A DNA stretch of 64,000 nucleotides from Aliarcobacter faecis (GCF_013201705.1 NZ_CP053837.1:1922001-1986000); one strand, 5' to 3'. Counted from the first letter of the stretch, positions 18,253 to 28,819 are shown. Notes: generated from the sequence alone by a model not told the origin. Translations and numbers: made by a program.

Positions 18253-19140
18253 ATGACAAGTGCAGGAAAAAAATTCAGAGAAGCTTTAAAAGCTTCACAT
18301 CCACTACAAATAGTTGGAACAATTAATGCTTATCAAGCATTACAAGCTACAAGAGTAGGACATAAGGCTATCTACTTATCAGGTGGAGGAATTGCAAACG
18401 CATCTTATGGTTTACCTGATTTAGGTATGACAATGATTGAAGATGTTTGTATTGATGTTAGAAGAATTACTTCTATTTGTGATACACCACTAATCGTTGA
18501 TGCTGATACAGGTTGGGGACATGCTTTCAATGTTGCTAGAACTGTAAAAGAGTTTATTAGATCTGGTGCTGCAGGTATGCATATTGAAGATCAAGTTGCT
18601 GCAAAAAGATGTGGACACAGACCAAATAAAGAGTTAGTATCTACTGAAGAAATGTGTGATAGAATTAGAGCTGCTGTTGATGCAAAACAACAATTAGACC
18701 CAGATTTCTATATCATTGCAAGAACTGATGCACACGCAAGTGAAGGTCAAGCTGCTGCAATTGCAAGAGCAAAAGCTTATGTTGAAGCTGGAGCAGATGC
18801 AATTTTCGCTGAAGCAGTACACACTTTAAAAGAGTACAAAGAGTTTACAGATGCTATTAATGTACCAGTTTTAGCTAATATTACTGAATTTGGTGCAACT
18901 CCAATGTTTACAACAGAAGAGTTAGCAAGTGTTGGAATTGATATGGTTCTTTACCCATTATCAGCATTTAGAGCTATGAATAAAGCTGCATTAAATGTTT
19001 ACCAAGAGTTAAAAGATAAAGGTACTCAAGAAGCAGTTCTTGATACAATGCAAACAAGAATGGAGTTATACGATATGTTAAACTACCATGCTTATGAGCA
19101 AAAAATGGATGAGTTATTTTCAAAAGGAAAAGCTAAATAA
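18253..19140 (+). CDS. prpB: 2-methylisocitrate lyase
   Basis: 295 residues of the isocitrate lyase/PEP mutase superfamily. The catalytic signature KRCGHRP is present, with the metal-binding DADTGWG and HIEDQV segments. It splits 2-methylisocitrate into pyruvate and succinate, the last step of the 2-methylcitrate cycle for propionate. First gene of prpB-prpC-acnD-prpF. Start ATG has AAGGAAG upstream. A hairpin overlaps its stop codon. Confidence 0.96.
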   Translation: MTSAGKKFREALKASHPLQIVGTINAYQALQATRVGHKAIYLSGGGIANASYGLPDLGMTMIEDVCIDVRRITSICDTPLIVDADTGWGHAFNVARTVKEFIRSGAAGMHIEDQVAAKRCGHRPNKELVSTEEMCDRIRAAVDAKQQLDPDFYIIARTDAHASEGQAAAIARAKAYVEAGADAIFAEAVHTLKEYKEFTDAINVPVLANITEFGATPMFTTEELASVGIDMVLYPLSAFRAMNKAALNVYQELKDKGTQEAVLDTMQTRMELYDMLNYHAYEQKMDELFSKGKAK

Positions 19141-19151
19141 TTAGCTTTTCC
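19126..19151 (+). terminator. hairpin between prpB and prpC
   Basis: Stem GGAAAAGCTAA (19126-19136) and TTAGCTTTTCC (19141-19151), 4-nt loop, followed by TTTATTTTTATTT. It overlaps the prpB stop and leaves 35 bp to prpC. It may attenuate or stabilise rather than fully stop transcription. Confidence 0.6.
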
Positions 19152-19186
19152 TTTATTTTTATTTCAGATTAAACTAAGGAGAAAAT

Positions 19187-20338
19187 ATGAGTACTACAAG
19201 TACGGAATTTAAACCAAAAAAATCTGTTGCACTTTCAGGTGTAGCAGCTGGAAGTACAGCATTATGTACAGTTGGAAATACAGGAAATGATTTATATTAT
19301 AGAGGGTATGATATTTTAGAGTTTGCTGAAAAAGCTGAATTTGAAGAAATTGCATATTTAATAGTTCATGGTGAACTTCCTAACAAAGAAGAGTTAAAAG
19401 CTTATAAAGAGAAACTTAGATCTTTTAGAGATATTCCAGAAGGTGTAAAAGTTGCATTAGAGCAATTACCAAAAAACTGTCATCCAATGGATGTTATGAG
19501 AACAGGTTGTTCAGTTCTTGGAGCATTAAATCAAGAAGATGAATCTCATCCAAAAGCTGCGGCACAAGATATTATCAATAAATTAATGGCATCTTTTGGT
19601 TCTATGCTTTTATACTGGTACCATTTTGCATATAATGGAAAAAGAATTAATGTTGTAACTGATGATGATACAATTGGTGGACACTTCTTACATTTATTAC
19701 ATGGTGAAAAACCAAGAGAATCATGGGTTAAAGCTATGCACGTATCTTTAATTCTTTATGCTGAACATGAATTTAATGCTTCAACTTTTACTTCAAGAGT
19801 AATTGCTGGTACAAATTCTGATATGTATTCTTGTATTACTGGTTCTATTGGAGCATTAAGAGGTCCAAAACATGGAGGTGCAAATGAAGTTGCATTTAGA
19901 ATTCAAGAAAGATACTCTTCAGCAGATGAAGCAGAAAAAGATATCAAAGATAGAATTGCTAAAAAAGAGATTATCATTGGATTTGGACACCCTGTTTATG
20001 CTACAAGAGATCCAAGAAATGTTGTTATCAAAAAAGTTGCAAAAGAGTTATCTCAAGAGAATAAAAATATGTTAATGTATGATGTAGCTGCAAGACTTGA
20101 AGAAGTTATGTGGGATCAAAAGAAAATGTTCCCAAATCTTGACTGGTTCTCTGCGGTTTCATATAATCAAATGGGAATTCCAACAGATATGTTTACTCCT
20201 ATCTTCATTATTGCAAGAGTTACAGGATGGGGTGCACACGTAATTGAACAAAGAGAAGATGGAAAAATAATTAGACCATCAGCTAACTATATTGGACCAG
20301 AGCCAAGAGCTTATATTCCTTTAGAAGACAGAAAATAA
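19187..20338 (+). CDS. prpC: 2-methylcitrate synthase
   Basis: 383 residues of the citrate synthase family, at the short length typical of methylcitrate synthases. Active-site segments: [25 protein letters not shown] and [14 protein letters not shown]. It condenses propionyl-CoA with oxaloacetate. The position directly after prpB and before acnD supports PrpC over ordinary citrate synthase. AAGGAG precedes the ATG. Confidence 0.95.
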   Translation: MSTTSTEFKPKKSVALSGVAAGSTALCTVGNTGNDLYYRGYDILEFAEKAEFEEIAYLIVHGELPNKEELKAYKEKLRSFRDIPEGVKVALEQLPKNCHPMDVMRTGCSVLGALNQEDESHPKAAAQDIINKLMASFGSMLLYWYHFAYNGKRINVVTDDDTIGGHFLHLLHGEKPRESWVKAMHVSLILYAEHEFNASTFTSRVIAGTNSDMYSCITGSIGALRGPKHGGANEVAFRIQERYSSADEAEKDIKDRIAKKEIIIGFGHPVYATRDPRNVVIKKVAKELSQENKNMLMYDVAARLEEVMWDQKKMFPNLDWFSAVSYNQMGIPTDMFTPIFIIARVTGWGAHVIEQREDGKIIRPSANYIGPEPRAYIPLEDRK

Positions 20339-20342
20339 TCTT

Positions 20343-20375
20343 AAAAATTTAGGCTTTTTTGCCTAAATTTTTTTT
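20343..20375 (+). terminator. strong hairpin with T tract between prpC and acnD
   Basis: Perfect 12-bp stem AAAAATTTAGGC (20343-20354) and GCCTAAATTTTT (20361-20372), 6-nt loop, and a run of T. It looks like a full intrinsic terminator inside the prp gene group, just before acnD. Confidence 0.75.
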
Positions 20376-20395
20376 TTACAAAAAATTTCAAAAAA

Positions 20396-22993
20396 ATGGA
20401 AAATAAAATGACAAACGAAAAATATCTTAAACAATTAGACGGTTTAGATACAAAATACTATGATGTAAAAAGTGCAGTTGAAGATATCAAAGCTGGTTCT
20501 TTTGCAAAACTTAACTATACATCAAGAGTACTAGCAGAAAACCTACTTAGAAAATGTCCAAGTGAAGATTTAAAAGAGTCTTTAATTCAATTAATTGAAA
20601 AAAGAACAGATAAAGATTTCCCTTGGTATCCATCAAGAGTTATCTGTCACGATATTCTAGGTCTTACAGCTTTTGTTGATTTAGCAGGACTTAGAGAAGC
20701 AGTTGCTGCAAGTGGTGTGAATCCTCAAAAAATCAATCCAGTTGTTCCAACACAATTAATTGTAGATCACTCTTTAGCAGTTGAATGTGGTGGATTTGAC
20801 CCTGATGCTTTCCAAAAAAATAGAGATATCGAAGATAGAAGAAATGCAGATAGATTCGATTTTATTAACTGGACTAAAAAAGCATTTGATAATGTTGATG
20901 TTATTCCTCCAGGAAATGGTATTATGCACCAAATCAACCTTGAGAAAATGTCTCCTGTAATTCATAATATTGATGGAATTGCAAGTCCAGATACATTAGT
21001 TGGTACAGATTCACATACTCCTCACGTTGATGCTTTAGGAGTTATTGCTGTTGGTGTTGGTGGATTAGAAGCTGAAAATGTTATGCTTGGAAACCCATCA
21101 TATATGAGAGTTCCAGAAATTATTGGAGTTGAAATTAAAGGAACTAGAGGAGCAGGAATTACTGCAACTGATATTGCTTTAGCTTTAACATCATTCTTAA
21201 GACAAAACAATGTAATTTCTGCATACTTAGAGTTCTATGGAAGTGGAATTAAATATTTAGATTTAGGAGATAGAGCAACTATTTCAAATATGACACCAGA
21301 ATATGGTGCAAGTGCTGCTATGTTTGCTATTGATGATAAAACTATTGATTATTTAAGAATCACAGGAAGAACTCCTGAGCAAGTAAAATTAGTTGAAACT
21401 TATGCAAAAGCAAATGGTTTATGGGCTGATAGTTTAAGTGAAGCTACTTATGCTAGAACTATTGAGTTTGATTTAACAACAGTTACAAGAACATTAGCAG
21501 GTCCTTCAAAACCACATAAATTACTTCCAGTTTCTGCACTTGATTCAGAAGGAATTACTAGAAAAATTGAGATTACAAATGAAGTTATACCTGATGGTGC
21601 AGTTTTAATTGCTGCTATTACTTCATGTACAAATACTTCAAATCCTAGAAATGTTGTTGCTGCTGGATTATTAGCAAAAAGAGCAAATGAATTAGGATTA
21701 ACAAGAAAAAGATGGGTTAAATCTTCATTAGCACCAGGATCTAAAGTTGCTGAACTATACTTAAAAGAGTCTGGATTATTAGGTGAACTTGAAAAATTAG
21801 GATTTGGAATTGTAGGATTTGCTTGTACAACATGTAATGGTATGAGTGGAGCTTTAGATCCAAAACTAGAAGCTGAAGCTGCTGCTAGTGGTGTATATAC
21901 AACTGCTGTATTATCTGGAAATAGAAACTTCGATGGAAGAATTCACCCATTTATTAAAGAAGCATTCTTAGCTTCTCCTCCACTTGTTATTGCTTATGCA
22001 CTTGCAGGAAGTATTAGATTTAATATTGAAACTGATGTTTTAGGAAAAGATAAAGATGGTAACGATATTAGATTAAAAGACCTTTGGCCAAGTGATGCAG
22101 AGATTGATGCAGTTGTTAATAGTGCAGTTAAACCTGAAATGTTTGGAGCAATTTATGACCCAATGTTTGCTAAAGGTGCAAAAGAAGCAGCTGAACCATT
22201 CTATAAATGGGATGCAAAATCTACATATATTCAAAAACCACCATATTGGGAAGATGAATTTATGAGTATGCCAGCTCTTAAAAACTTAAGACCACTTGGT
22301 GTATTTCCAAATGATATTACAACAGACCACCTATCTCCATCAAATGCTATTCAAGCAAAAAGTGCATCTGGAGAGTATTGCTTAAAAATGGGATTACCTT
22401 TAGAAGATTTAAACTCTTATGCAACACATAGAGGAGACCATAATACTGCTTTAAGAGCAACTTTAGCAAATCCAAAACTATTTAACGAAATGGTTAAAGA
22501 TGAAAATGGAAATGTTAAACAAGGAAGCTTGACTAAAATTATGCCAGAAGGTAAAGAGTCAAGAATGTGGGAAGCAATAGAGACATATATGAGTAGAAAA
22601 CAACCTCTAATCATTATTGCTGGAACAAACTATGGACAAGGAAGTTCAAGAGACTGGGCAGCTAAAGGTGTAAGACTTGCAGGTGTTGAAGTTTTAATTG
22701 CTGAAAGTATTGAAAGAATTCATAGAACTAACCTTGTAGGTATGGGTGTACTTCCACTTCAATTTAAAGATGGTGAAACAAGACATACTTACAATATTGT
22801 AGGAACTGAAACATTTGACATTCTTGGAGATATTACTCCAAGATGTGATTTAACAGTTGCAATGACTAGAGAAAATGGTGAAAAAGTAGAATTTAAAGTA
22901 ACTTGTAGATTAGATACAACTGCTGAAGTTGAAGTTTACAAAGCTGGTGGAATTTTACAAAAATTCGCAAAAGATGTTATTGCTGGTAAATAA
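20396..22993 (+). CDS. acnD: Fe/S-dependent 2-methylcitrate dehydratase
   Basis: 865 residues (861 if the second ATG at 20408 is used; that one has GGA at a better distance). Aconitase family, with cluster-ligand cysteines in ITSCTNTSNP and FACTTCNG and the C-terminal active-site loop NYGQGSSRDWAAKG. Together with PrpF it replaces PrpD for 2-methylcitrate dehydration. The neighbouring prpF gene identifies it as AcnD rather than housekeeping aconitase. A strong terminator-like hairpin lies just upstream. Confidence 0.93.
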   Translation: MENKMTNEKYLKQLDGLDTKYYDVKSAVEDIKAGSFAKLNYTSRVLAENLLRKCPSEDLKESLIQLIEKRTDKDFPWYPSRVICHDILGLTAFVDLAGLREAVAASGVNPQKINPVVPTQLIVDHSLAVECGGFDPDAFQKNRDIEDRRNADRFDFINWTKKAFDNVDVIPPGNGIMHQINLEKMSPVIHNIDGIASPDTLVGTDSHTPHVDALGVIAVGVGGLEAENVMLGNPSYMRVPEIIGVEIKGTRGAGITATDIALALTSFLRQNNVISAYLEFYGSGIKYLDLGDRATISNMTPEYGASAAMFAIDDKTIDYLRITGRTPEQVKLVETYAKANGLWADSLSEATYARTIEFDLTTVTRTLAGPSKPHKLLPVSALDSEGITRKIEITNEVIPDGAVLIAAITSCTNTSNPRNVVAAGLLAKRANELGLTRKRWVKSSLAPGSKVAELYLKESGLLGELEKLGFGIVGFACTTCNGMSGALDPKLEAEAAASGVYTTAVLSGNRNFDGRIHPFIKEAFLASPPLVIAYALAGSIRFNIETDVLGKDKDGNDIRLKDLWPSDAEIDAVVNSAVKPEMFGAIYDPMFAKGAKEAAEPFYKWDAKSTYIQKPPYWEDEFMSMPALKNLRPLGVFPNDITTDHLSPSNAIQAKSASGEYCLKMGLPLEDLNSYATHRGDHNTALRATLANPKLFNEMVKDENGNVKQGSLTKIMPEGKESRMWEAIETYMSRKQPLIIIAGTNYGQGSSRDWAAKGVRLAGVEVLIAESIERIHRTNLVGMGVLPLQFKDGETRHTYNIVGTETFDILGDITPRCDLTVAMTRENGEKVEFKVTCRLDTTAEVEVYKAGGILQKFAKDVIAGK

Positions 22994-23023
22994 TTAGGAA
23001 CTTGGGTTTTTACCCAAGCCTAA
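22994..23023 (+). terminator. interrupted hairpin between acnD and prpF
   Basis: Stem of TTAGG/CCTAA plus CTTGGG/CCCAAG with a 2-nt bulge and a T-rich loop, directly after the acnD stop. There is no clear T tract after it, so it may be a stability or processing element. Confidence 0.45.
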
Positions 23024-23093
23024 TAAAATTTTATAAAGCGATTTAAAAATCATTTTATAAAGTTTTAAAAGCTTAAATTTTAGGAGAATAAAT

Positions 23094-24272
23094 ATGAGTA
23101 GTTACAAACCACAAATAAGAGTAAAAGCAACATATATGAGAGGTGGAACTTCTAAAGGAACATTTTTTAATATTGCAGACCTTCCAAAAGAAGCACAAGA
23201 AGATAAAGTAAAAAGAGACAAACTTCTTCAAAGAATAGTAGGAAGCCCTGATATTTATAAACAACAAATGGATGGTATGGGAGGAGCGACTTCTAGTACA
23301 TCAAAAGCTATTTTAGTTGGGAAATCAACAGTTCCTAATCACGATGTAGATTACTATTTTGGACAAGTTGCAATAGATAAAGATTTTATGGATTGGAGTG
23401 GAAATTGTGGAAATTTAAGTTCTGCTGTTGGACCTTTTGCAATTCATGAAGGATTAGTTGATAATGTACCACAAAATGGTGTTTGTTGTGTAAGAATTTG
23501 GCAAGCAAATATCAAAAAAACTATCCTTTGCTATGTAACAATGGTAGACGGAAAAGTAAAAGAGATGGGAGATTATTATATCGATGGTGTTGCCTTTCCA
23601 GCTGAAGAGATTTTATTAGAATTTGCAGAACCAGTTGATCCAAGTGAAGAACTATTTCCTACTGGAAACTTAGTAGATGATTTAGAAGTTCCAGGAATAG
23701 GAACATTCAAAGCTACTATGATAACAGCAGGTATTCCAACAGTATTTTTAAATGCTACTGATATAGGTTACATTGGAACAGAGCTTCAATCTGATATAAA
23801 TAGTGATGCAGAGGCACTTGCAAGATTTGAAACTATAAGAAGTTATGCAGCACTTAAAATGGGATTAATTTCCGATTTAAAAGAAGCAGAAACTAGACAA
23901 CACACTCCAAAAATAGCTTTTGTTGCTCCAAAATCAGACTTTACAACTTCAAGTGGGAAAGAGGTAAAAGCTTCAGAAATTGATTTACATGTAAGAGCAT
24001 TATCTATGCAAAAACTACATCATGCGATGATGGGTACAGCTTCAGTTGCTATTGGTGTTGCTGCTTGTATTGAAGGAACTTTGGTAAATTTAGCTGCTGG
24101 TGGGGGAGAAAAATCTGCTGTTGAATTTGGACATCCATCTGGAACTTTAAAAGTTGGAGCAGTTATTAAAAAAGAGAACGGAAAATATATTGTAGATAAA
24201 GCTACTATGAGTAGAAGTGCAAGAATTATTATGAAAGGTGAAGTATATGCACCTGCTGAGATTTTAGGATAA
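23094..24272 (+). CDS. prpF: AcnD-accessory isomerase PrpF
   Basis: 392 residues. PrpF family by YMRGGTSKGTFF at the start, MDGMGGATSSTSK near 60, and WSGNCGNLSSAVGPFAI near 100; the family has two diaminopimelate epimerase-like halves. It is needed for AcnD function and is thought to isomerise the aconitate product. Last gene of the prp group, ended by a good terminator. Start ATG follows TAGGAG. Confidence 0.95.
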   Translation: MSSYKPQIRVKATYMRGGTSKGTFFNIADLPKEAQEDKVKRDKLLQRIVGSPDIYKQQMDGMGGATSSTSKAILVGKSTVPNHDVDYYFGQVAIDKDFMDWSGNCGNLSSAVGPFAIHEGLVDNVPQNGVCCVRIWQANIKKTILCYVTMVDGKVKEMGDYYIDGVAFPAEEILLEFAEPVDPSEELFPTGNLVDDLEVPGIGTFKATMITAGIPTVFLNATDIGYIGTELQSDINSDAEALARFETIRSYAALKMGLISDLKEAETRQHTPKIAFVAPKSDFTTSSGKEVKASEIDLHVRALSMQKLHHAMMGTASVAIGVAACIEGTLVNLAAGGGEKSAVEFGHPSGTLKVGAVIKKENGKYIVDKATMSRSARIIMKGEVYAPAEILG

Positions 24273-24302
24273 TTAGAATTTTTCAATTATTTTTAAAATT
24301 TA

Positions 24303-24335
24303 AAAGGAGATAGATTTTTTTATCTCCTTTTTTTT
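24303..24335 (+). terminator. terminator of the prp genes
   Basis: Stem AAAGGAGATA (24303-24312) and TATCTCCTTT (24321-24330), 8-nt loop, then a run of T. Confidence 0.8.
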
Positions 24336-24376
24336 ATTTAAGAAAAGTGAATATTTGTCCCCAATGAGGACAAAAC

Positions 24377-24919
24377 TTATTTAATTAAACTAGAAATAGC
24401 TTTGAAGTTTGGATTTTTTGCATCAACTGTAAGTTCAAATAAAATTGACTCATAAGTTGTTGGTACAACTCCTGCTTGAACTAATCTTTTTATAGCCATT
24501 TTATGGTCTAATTTACTTCTACTTCCACTACAATTTGTAACCAAAATTACATTAAAATCATTTTCAAGTAAATCAATACAAGTTTGAAGTACACAAACAT
24601 GAGTTTCAATACCAGCAACTATTATATTTTTTTTACCACTATTTTTTAAAGCAGTTAAAATTTCTGGTGTTTGACAACCTGAAAATGTAGTTTTTTCATA
24701 AGCCGTATATTCTTCTACTAACTCTTTTAAAACAGGAATTGTCTCTCCTATTCCTTTTTTATACTGCTCATTTACAATAATTGGTACATTTAAAACTTTC
24801 ATTCCACGTACCAAAATAGGAAGAGTTCTCTCTAGTTCCTCTTTATTTCCAATATGTGGGAAAAGTCTCTCTTGTACATCAACCAAACAAAACAGTGAAT
24901 CTTCTAATCTTATTCTCAT
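24377..24919 (-). CDS. isochorismatase-family cysteine hydrolase
   Basis: 180 residues. The triad of the family is visible: D14 (LVDVQE), K76 (YEKTTFS) and C109 (THVCV). This short form resembles YcaC and related hydrolases of unknown substrate rather than nicotinamidase proper, which has extra metal-binding residues I do not see. It is a monocistronic leftward gene converging on the prp terminator. Confidence 0.85.
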   Translation of the reverse strand: MRIRLEDSLFCLVDVQERLFPHIGNKEELERTLPILVRGMKVLNVPIIVNEQYKKGIGETIPVLKELVEEYTAYEKTTFSGCQTPEILTALKNSGKKNIIVAGIETHVCVLQTCIDLLENDFNVILVTNCSGSRSKLDHKMAIKRLVQAGVVPTTYESILFELTVDAKNPNFKAISSLIK

Positions 24920-25007
24920 TTTTTTCTCCTTAGAAATGTAAGATTAAAGATTATAGCTATTCATAAGTTAAGATAATATAAGAATTTTAGAAGATTTTTT
25001 ATATGAA

Positions 25008-25033
25008 AAGAAGAGAATAAAATATCTCTTCTT
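25008..25033 (-). terminator. terminator after hemC
   Basis: Stem AAGAAGAGA / TCTCTTCTT with an 8-nt loop; on the minus strand a T-rich stretch follows. It overlaps the hemC stop codon. Confidence 0.6.
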
Positions 25034-25970
25034 ATTTGAAAGCCATAGCTTCAGCTCTAGCTAAAAGCTCTTTTGCACCTTTACTTATAAACTCATTTGC
25101 GAAATCTTTTCCAGCTATTTCAAAAGAGTTTATATCTACTATTTTTTCATCTTTTATATACTCTGTTCCATCTGGAAGTCCAACAATTGCAGATATCTTT
25201 ACACTATTTTCATCTAAAATTGTAGCTTTTACACCTATTGGAACTTGACAACCACCTTGAAGAGTATCTACAAAACCTCGTTCAATTTTTGACTCAATTT
25301 CAGCATTCTTATCATTTAAAACTTTTACTATTTCTATAATTTTTGGGTCTGTTGTTGTCTCTATTCCTAAAGTTGCTTGCCCCATAGATGGAATCATAAT
25401 ATCTGTTGAAATTGGTGAAAAATATTTAACCTCATTTTGAAGATTTAATTTCTCTATTCCTGTAGCTGCTAAAATTATTGCATCATACTCACCGGCATTT
25501 AATTTTGCAATTCTTGTATTAATATTTCCTCTTAAATCTTTAAGCTCAATATCTGGTCTTAACATTTTTATAGCCATTCTTCTTCTTAGACTTGTAGTCC
25601 CAACAACTGCACCTTTTGGAAGTTCATCAAGGCTTTTATAAAGATTACTTAAAATTGCATCTTGTGGATTAAATCTTTTTGAAACAGCAGCTAAAGTTAA
25701 ACCATCTTCAAATTGTGTAGGCACATCTTTTAGTGAATGAACTGCTAAATGAGCAGTTCCTTCAATCATAGCAACTTCAAGTTCTTTTGTAAAAAGTCCT
25801 TTTCCTCCAATTTTTGCTAATGGAACATCTAAGATTTTATCCCCTTTTGTTACAAACTCTTGTAACTCTATTTGCATAGATGGGTAGTGTTTTAAAAGTT
25901 CAGCTTTTATATACTCACTTTGCCAAAGAGCTAGTTGGCTTCTTCTTGTGGCAATTACAAGTTTTTCCAT
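25032..25970 (-). CDS. hemC: hydroxymethylbilane synthase (porphobilinogen deaminase)
   Basis: 312 residues, normal family length. Motifs: ATRRSQLALWQ at the N-terminus, HSLKDVPT, GTTSLRRRM, LRGNINTRI, and LQGGCQVPIG with the Cys that carries the dipyrromethane cofactor. It joins four porphobilinogen molecules to make the linear precursor of haem. It follows the thioredoxin-fold gene by 3 nt, at the end of a leftward cluster with dnaX and murI. Confidence 0.96.
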   Translation of the reverse strand: MEKLVIATRRSQLALWQSEYIKAELLKHYPSMQIELQEFVTKGDKILDVPLAKIGGKGLFTKELEVAMIEGTAHLAVHSLKDVPTQFEDGLTLAAVSKRFNPQDAILSNLYKSLDELPKGAVVGTTSLRRRMAIKMLRPDIELKDLRGNINTRIAKLNAGEYDAIILAATGIEKLNLQNEVKYFSPISTDIMIPSMGQATLGIETTTDPKIIEIVKVLNDKNAEIESKIERGFVDTLQGGCQVPIGVKATILDENSVKISAIVGLPDGTEYIKDEKIVDINSFEIAGKDFANEFISKGAKELLARAEAMAFK

Positions 25971-25973
25971 ATC

Positions 25974-26834
25974 TTATTTCCCTAAAGTATCAAAGTTAAA
26001 TTTTGGACTCTCTTTTACGCCATTTACATATATTGTTGGTGTTCCTGAAACCATTACCTCATCACCCATAGTCATATCTTTTTCAATTTTTGAATTTATC
26101 TCTTTTTTATTTAACTCTTCAATTTTTATATCAGTTCCTAATTCTTTATTGAATGCTGCCAAGATTTTTGCTTCATCTGTTGTTTTTTCATCAAAATATT
26201 TTGACCAATCTGTCGTATATGCTTTAGTTATAACATCAGCAACACCTTTAGTATGTGCAATATCAATTATTTTAGATAAAGGTAAAGATGCTGGATGAAT
26301 TTGCGTTAAAGGAAAAGCATAATAGTATAAAGCAATATTCTCTTTATTTTTATTAACTTCATTTATAACTGTTGGTATATAATCCATACAAAATGGGCAT
26401 AGTGGGTCTGAGAATAGTACAACTTTATTTTTTGCTTTCTCATTTCCAGCTATAAAATTTGCTTTTGTGTAGTATTTATCAGTTAAATTTGGAACAATAC
26501 TATCTTTTAGAGATTGCATAGTTTTTATATCAATTAATTCTGGTGCAATATGTGTTCCATTTGTAAATAAAAAATCTTTTGCTTTAATATCTTTTCCTTG
26601 AATAACAGCATCAATATCTAAAATATATCCTGTCCATCCAGCAATTGGTAGCTCTTTTTTTGTATTTATTTTAATATCTTTTATTTTGATATTTGGGTTT
26701 TGTGAAACTCTTTTTTTCTCATAATCTAAAACTAAATTATCATCTGCAAAAAGTGAAGTACCTAAAAGTGTACTTAAAGCCAGTACTGTAGAGATTTTTT
26801 TACCTGTAAATAAGTTTTTACTTTGTTTTATCAT
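25974..26834 (-). CDS. periplasmic thiol-disulfide oxidoreductase (DsbA/DsbG-like)
   Basis: 286 residues. Signal peptide of about 30 residues (ending SLFA), an N-terminal domain to about 120, then a thioredoxin fold with the CPFC active site (C146, C149) after VVLFSDPL, and the cis-proline in SGTPTIYVNG. The N-terminal domain recalls DsbC/DsbG dimerisation domains, suggesting an isomerase or reductase, but the CPFC pair is also used by other members. It lies between dnaX and hemC. Confidence 0.82.
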   Translation of the reverse strand: MIKQSKNLFTGKKISTVLALSTLLGTSLFADDNLVLDYEKKRVSQNPNIKIKDIKINTKKELPIAGWTGYILDIDAVIQGKDIKAKDFLFTNGTHIAPELIDIKTMQSLKDSIVPNLTDKYYTKANFIAGNEKAKNKVVLFSDPLCPFCMDYIPTVINEVNKNKENIALYYYAFPLTQIHPASLPLSKIIDIAHTKGVADVITKAYTTDWSKYFDEKTTDEAKILAAFNKELGTDIKIEELNKKEINSKIEKDMTMGDEVMVSGTPTIYVNGVKESPKFNFDTLGK

Positions 26835-26893
26835 ATATTTTCCTTTTAAAAATTTTAATAGTCTATCTTTTTATCTTTAATAAAAAGTTAATT

Positions 26894-28819
26894 TTAACTT
26901 CGTGATTTTACTGTAATTTTTCTAATATCAAAAAGTTCTTTTACCTTATCCACCATTTTTGAATTTAGAATATCATTAATTTGTAACTCTCTTGATGATA
27001 AAGTCTCATTTGAACTTTTTGTCATATCAGCAACACATCCTGAACCAATTTCAATATCCTCTATCATAGAACCAATATCACTATCACTTAAAATATTTTC
27101 TTCAATCTGCTCTTTTTTTATAGAGTCATTTAATATGGTGGCATCTTCCTTTTTAAAATCTAGCTCAACATTAGAACCATAAACCTCTTGAGCAAAAGCT
27201 TTAATTATTGGAAAATGTTTATATAAAAGTTTTCGTTCTTCATCTTTTGCATAAGAGATAATTTGTAAAACATTGTTTGAAAAACCATTATAAATAAAGT
27301 TTTTTTCAAAACACTCTCCCAATTCAAAATCTCTATCATAAACTTTTTCAGTTAATTTTGTATACAAATCACTTGATTCATCACTTTCATCAACAAAAGG
27401 TATATACTCTATATCTTCAGTAGCAGAATAAGAAAACTCTTCAATCTCAACTTCTTTTTTATCCTCATTAACTATCTCTTTTTCAATAATCTCTTGTTGT
27501 ATAATTTGTGAAATAGGAGCAACTTTTGGGAGTTCGTCAAAAGGTGTTTCAAATTCTAATTTAGGAATTGAATCAAGAATATCCAAAGAAGTTATATTTG
27601 TTGAAGTTTGATAAATCTCCTCTTTTTTCTCTTCATCTACTTTTTCTTCAACTTTTTCAACTATCTTCTCTTCTTTTATATCTTCAATATTTATTTCTTC
27701 CTTTAGTATTTCAACCACTTTTACAGGTTTTACAACTTCAACTTTTGCTTCAATTTTTTCAATTTGATTTATAATATCATCTATTGATTTTAGTTTTGTA
27801 GCTTCCATTAATTTCATAAAAGTTAAAATTAAAACAAAAGTTCCATCACTATTTATTGCTAATAAATGCTTTGCGTCACTTAAAATTCTAAAGAATCTAT
27901 CAAAAACAACAATATCAAATCTTCTATCTTTTAAAATCATTTTATCTTTTAAATATAAAGTCATCTCATCTATTATTTGACTTGTTTCATAAATTTCCAA
28001 CTCTTTTAGAATATCATTAATATCACCTTTATTTAAAATCATCATAAATATTGATTCCATTTTTTCAGGATTAATTAAACCTAACATCTCAACAACACTT
28101 TGAGCGAATACTTTATTTTTTGAAAAAATTATTGCTTGGTCAAGAAGAGTTAAAGTATCTCTTAAACTACCTTGCCCTCCTCTTGCTAATATATTTAAAG
28201 CCTCTTTGTCAAACTCTATTTTCTCTTCATGTAAAATATGGCTTAAATGGTGAACAACATCATTTTGAGAAATTTTATTAAATCTAAAATGTTGAGTTCT
28301 ACTTAAAATTGTTGCAGGTAGTTTTAAAGCATCTGTTGTTGCAAGTATGAATTTTACAAATCCTGGAGGCTCTTCAAGAGTTTTTAGTAAAGCATTAAAT
28401 GCTTGTGTTGTAAGCATATGAACTTCATCAATAATAAAAACCTTAAATCTAGCAAGACTTGGTTTATATTTTGTATGTTCAATTAACTCTTTTATATCAT
28501 CAATTCCTCTATTACTAGCAGCATCCATCTCTATAATATCAAGATGTTTTCCACTATTTGCACTAAGGCAATTTTCACAAACTTCACAAGGTTTTGAAGT
28601 TGGTCCTTTTTCACATAAAAGAGCTTTTGCCATAATTCGGGCTGTTGAAGTTTTTCCACTTCCTCTAAGACCTGAGAATAAATAGGCATGAGATAATCTT
28701 GAACTATCAAGAGCAAGGCTTAAAGTTTGAGAGACTGTACTTTGTCCTATTAAATCCTCAAATCTTCTTGGTCTATACTTTAAAGCTAAAACTCTATCTT
28801 TTAAATTATTATCAATCAT
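26894..28819 (-). CDS. dnaX: DNA polymerase III subunit gamma/tau
   Basis: 641 residues. AAA+ clamp-loader ATPase: Walker A GLRGSGKTS at 50-58, zinc cysteines C69, C78, C81 and C84, DEVHML Walker B, and an Arg-finger SRTQ segment. After about residue 370 comes an acidic Glu/Lys/Ile-rich linker and a C-terminal region, as in tau-like forms. The start overlaps the end of murI by 4 bp. An A6G run occurs near residue 398 but not in the frame of the E. coli slippery site. Confidence 0.95.
   Translation of the reverse strand: MIDNNLKDRVLALKYRPRRFEDLIGQSTVSQTLSLALDSSRLSHAYLFSGLRGSGKTSTARIMAKALLCEKGPTSKPCEVCENCLSANSGKHLDIIEMDAASNRGIDDIKELIEHTKYKPSLARFKVFIIDEVHMLTTQAFNALLKTLEEPPGFVKFILATTDALKLPATILSRTQHFRFNKISQNDVVHHLSHILHEEKIEFDKEALNILARGGQGSLRDTLTLLDQAIIFSKNKVFAQSVVEMLGLINPEKMESIFMMILNKGDINDILKELEIYETSQIIDEMTLYLKDKMILKDRRFDIVVFDRFFRILSDAKHLLAINSDGTFVLILTFMKLMEATKLKSIDDIINQIEKIEAKVEVVKPVKVVEILKEEINIEDIKEEKIVEKVEEKVDEEKKEEIYQTSTNITSLDILDSIPKLEFETPFDELPKVAPISQIIQQEIIEKEIVNEDKKEVEIEEFSYSATEDIEYIPFVDESDESSDLYTKLTEKVYDRDFELGECFEKNFIYNGFSNNVLQIISYAKDEERKLLYKHFPIIKAFAQEVYGSNVELDFKKEDATILNDSIKKEQIEENILSDSDIGSMIEDIEIGSGCVADMTKSSNETLSSRELQINDILNSKMVDKVKELFDIRKITVKSRS

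Noticed and set aside
24377-24919. Nicotinamidase identity for the isochorismatase-family gene
   Set aside because: The metal-binding Asp/His set of nicotinamidases is not apparent; only the general catalytic triad is.
27620-27628. A6G run in dnaX as a programmed frameshift site
   Set aside because: The run is in the AAA AAA G frame, not the A AAA AAG frame of E. coli, and six A is short for polymerase slippage.
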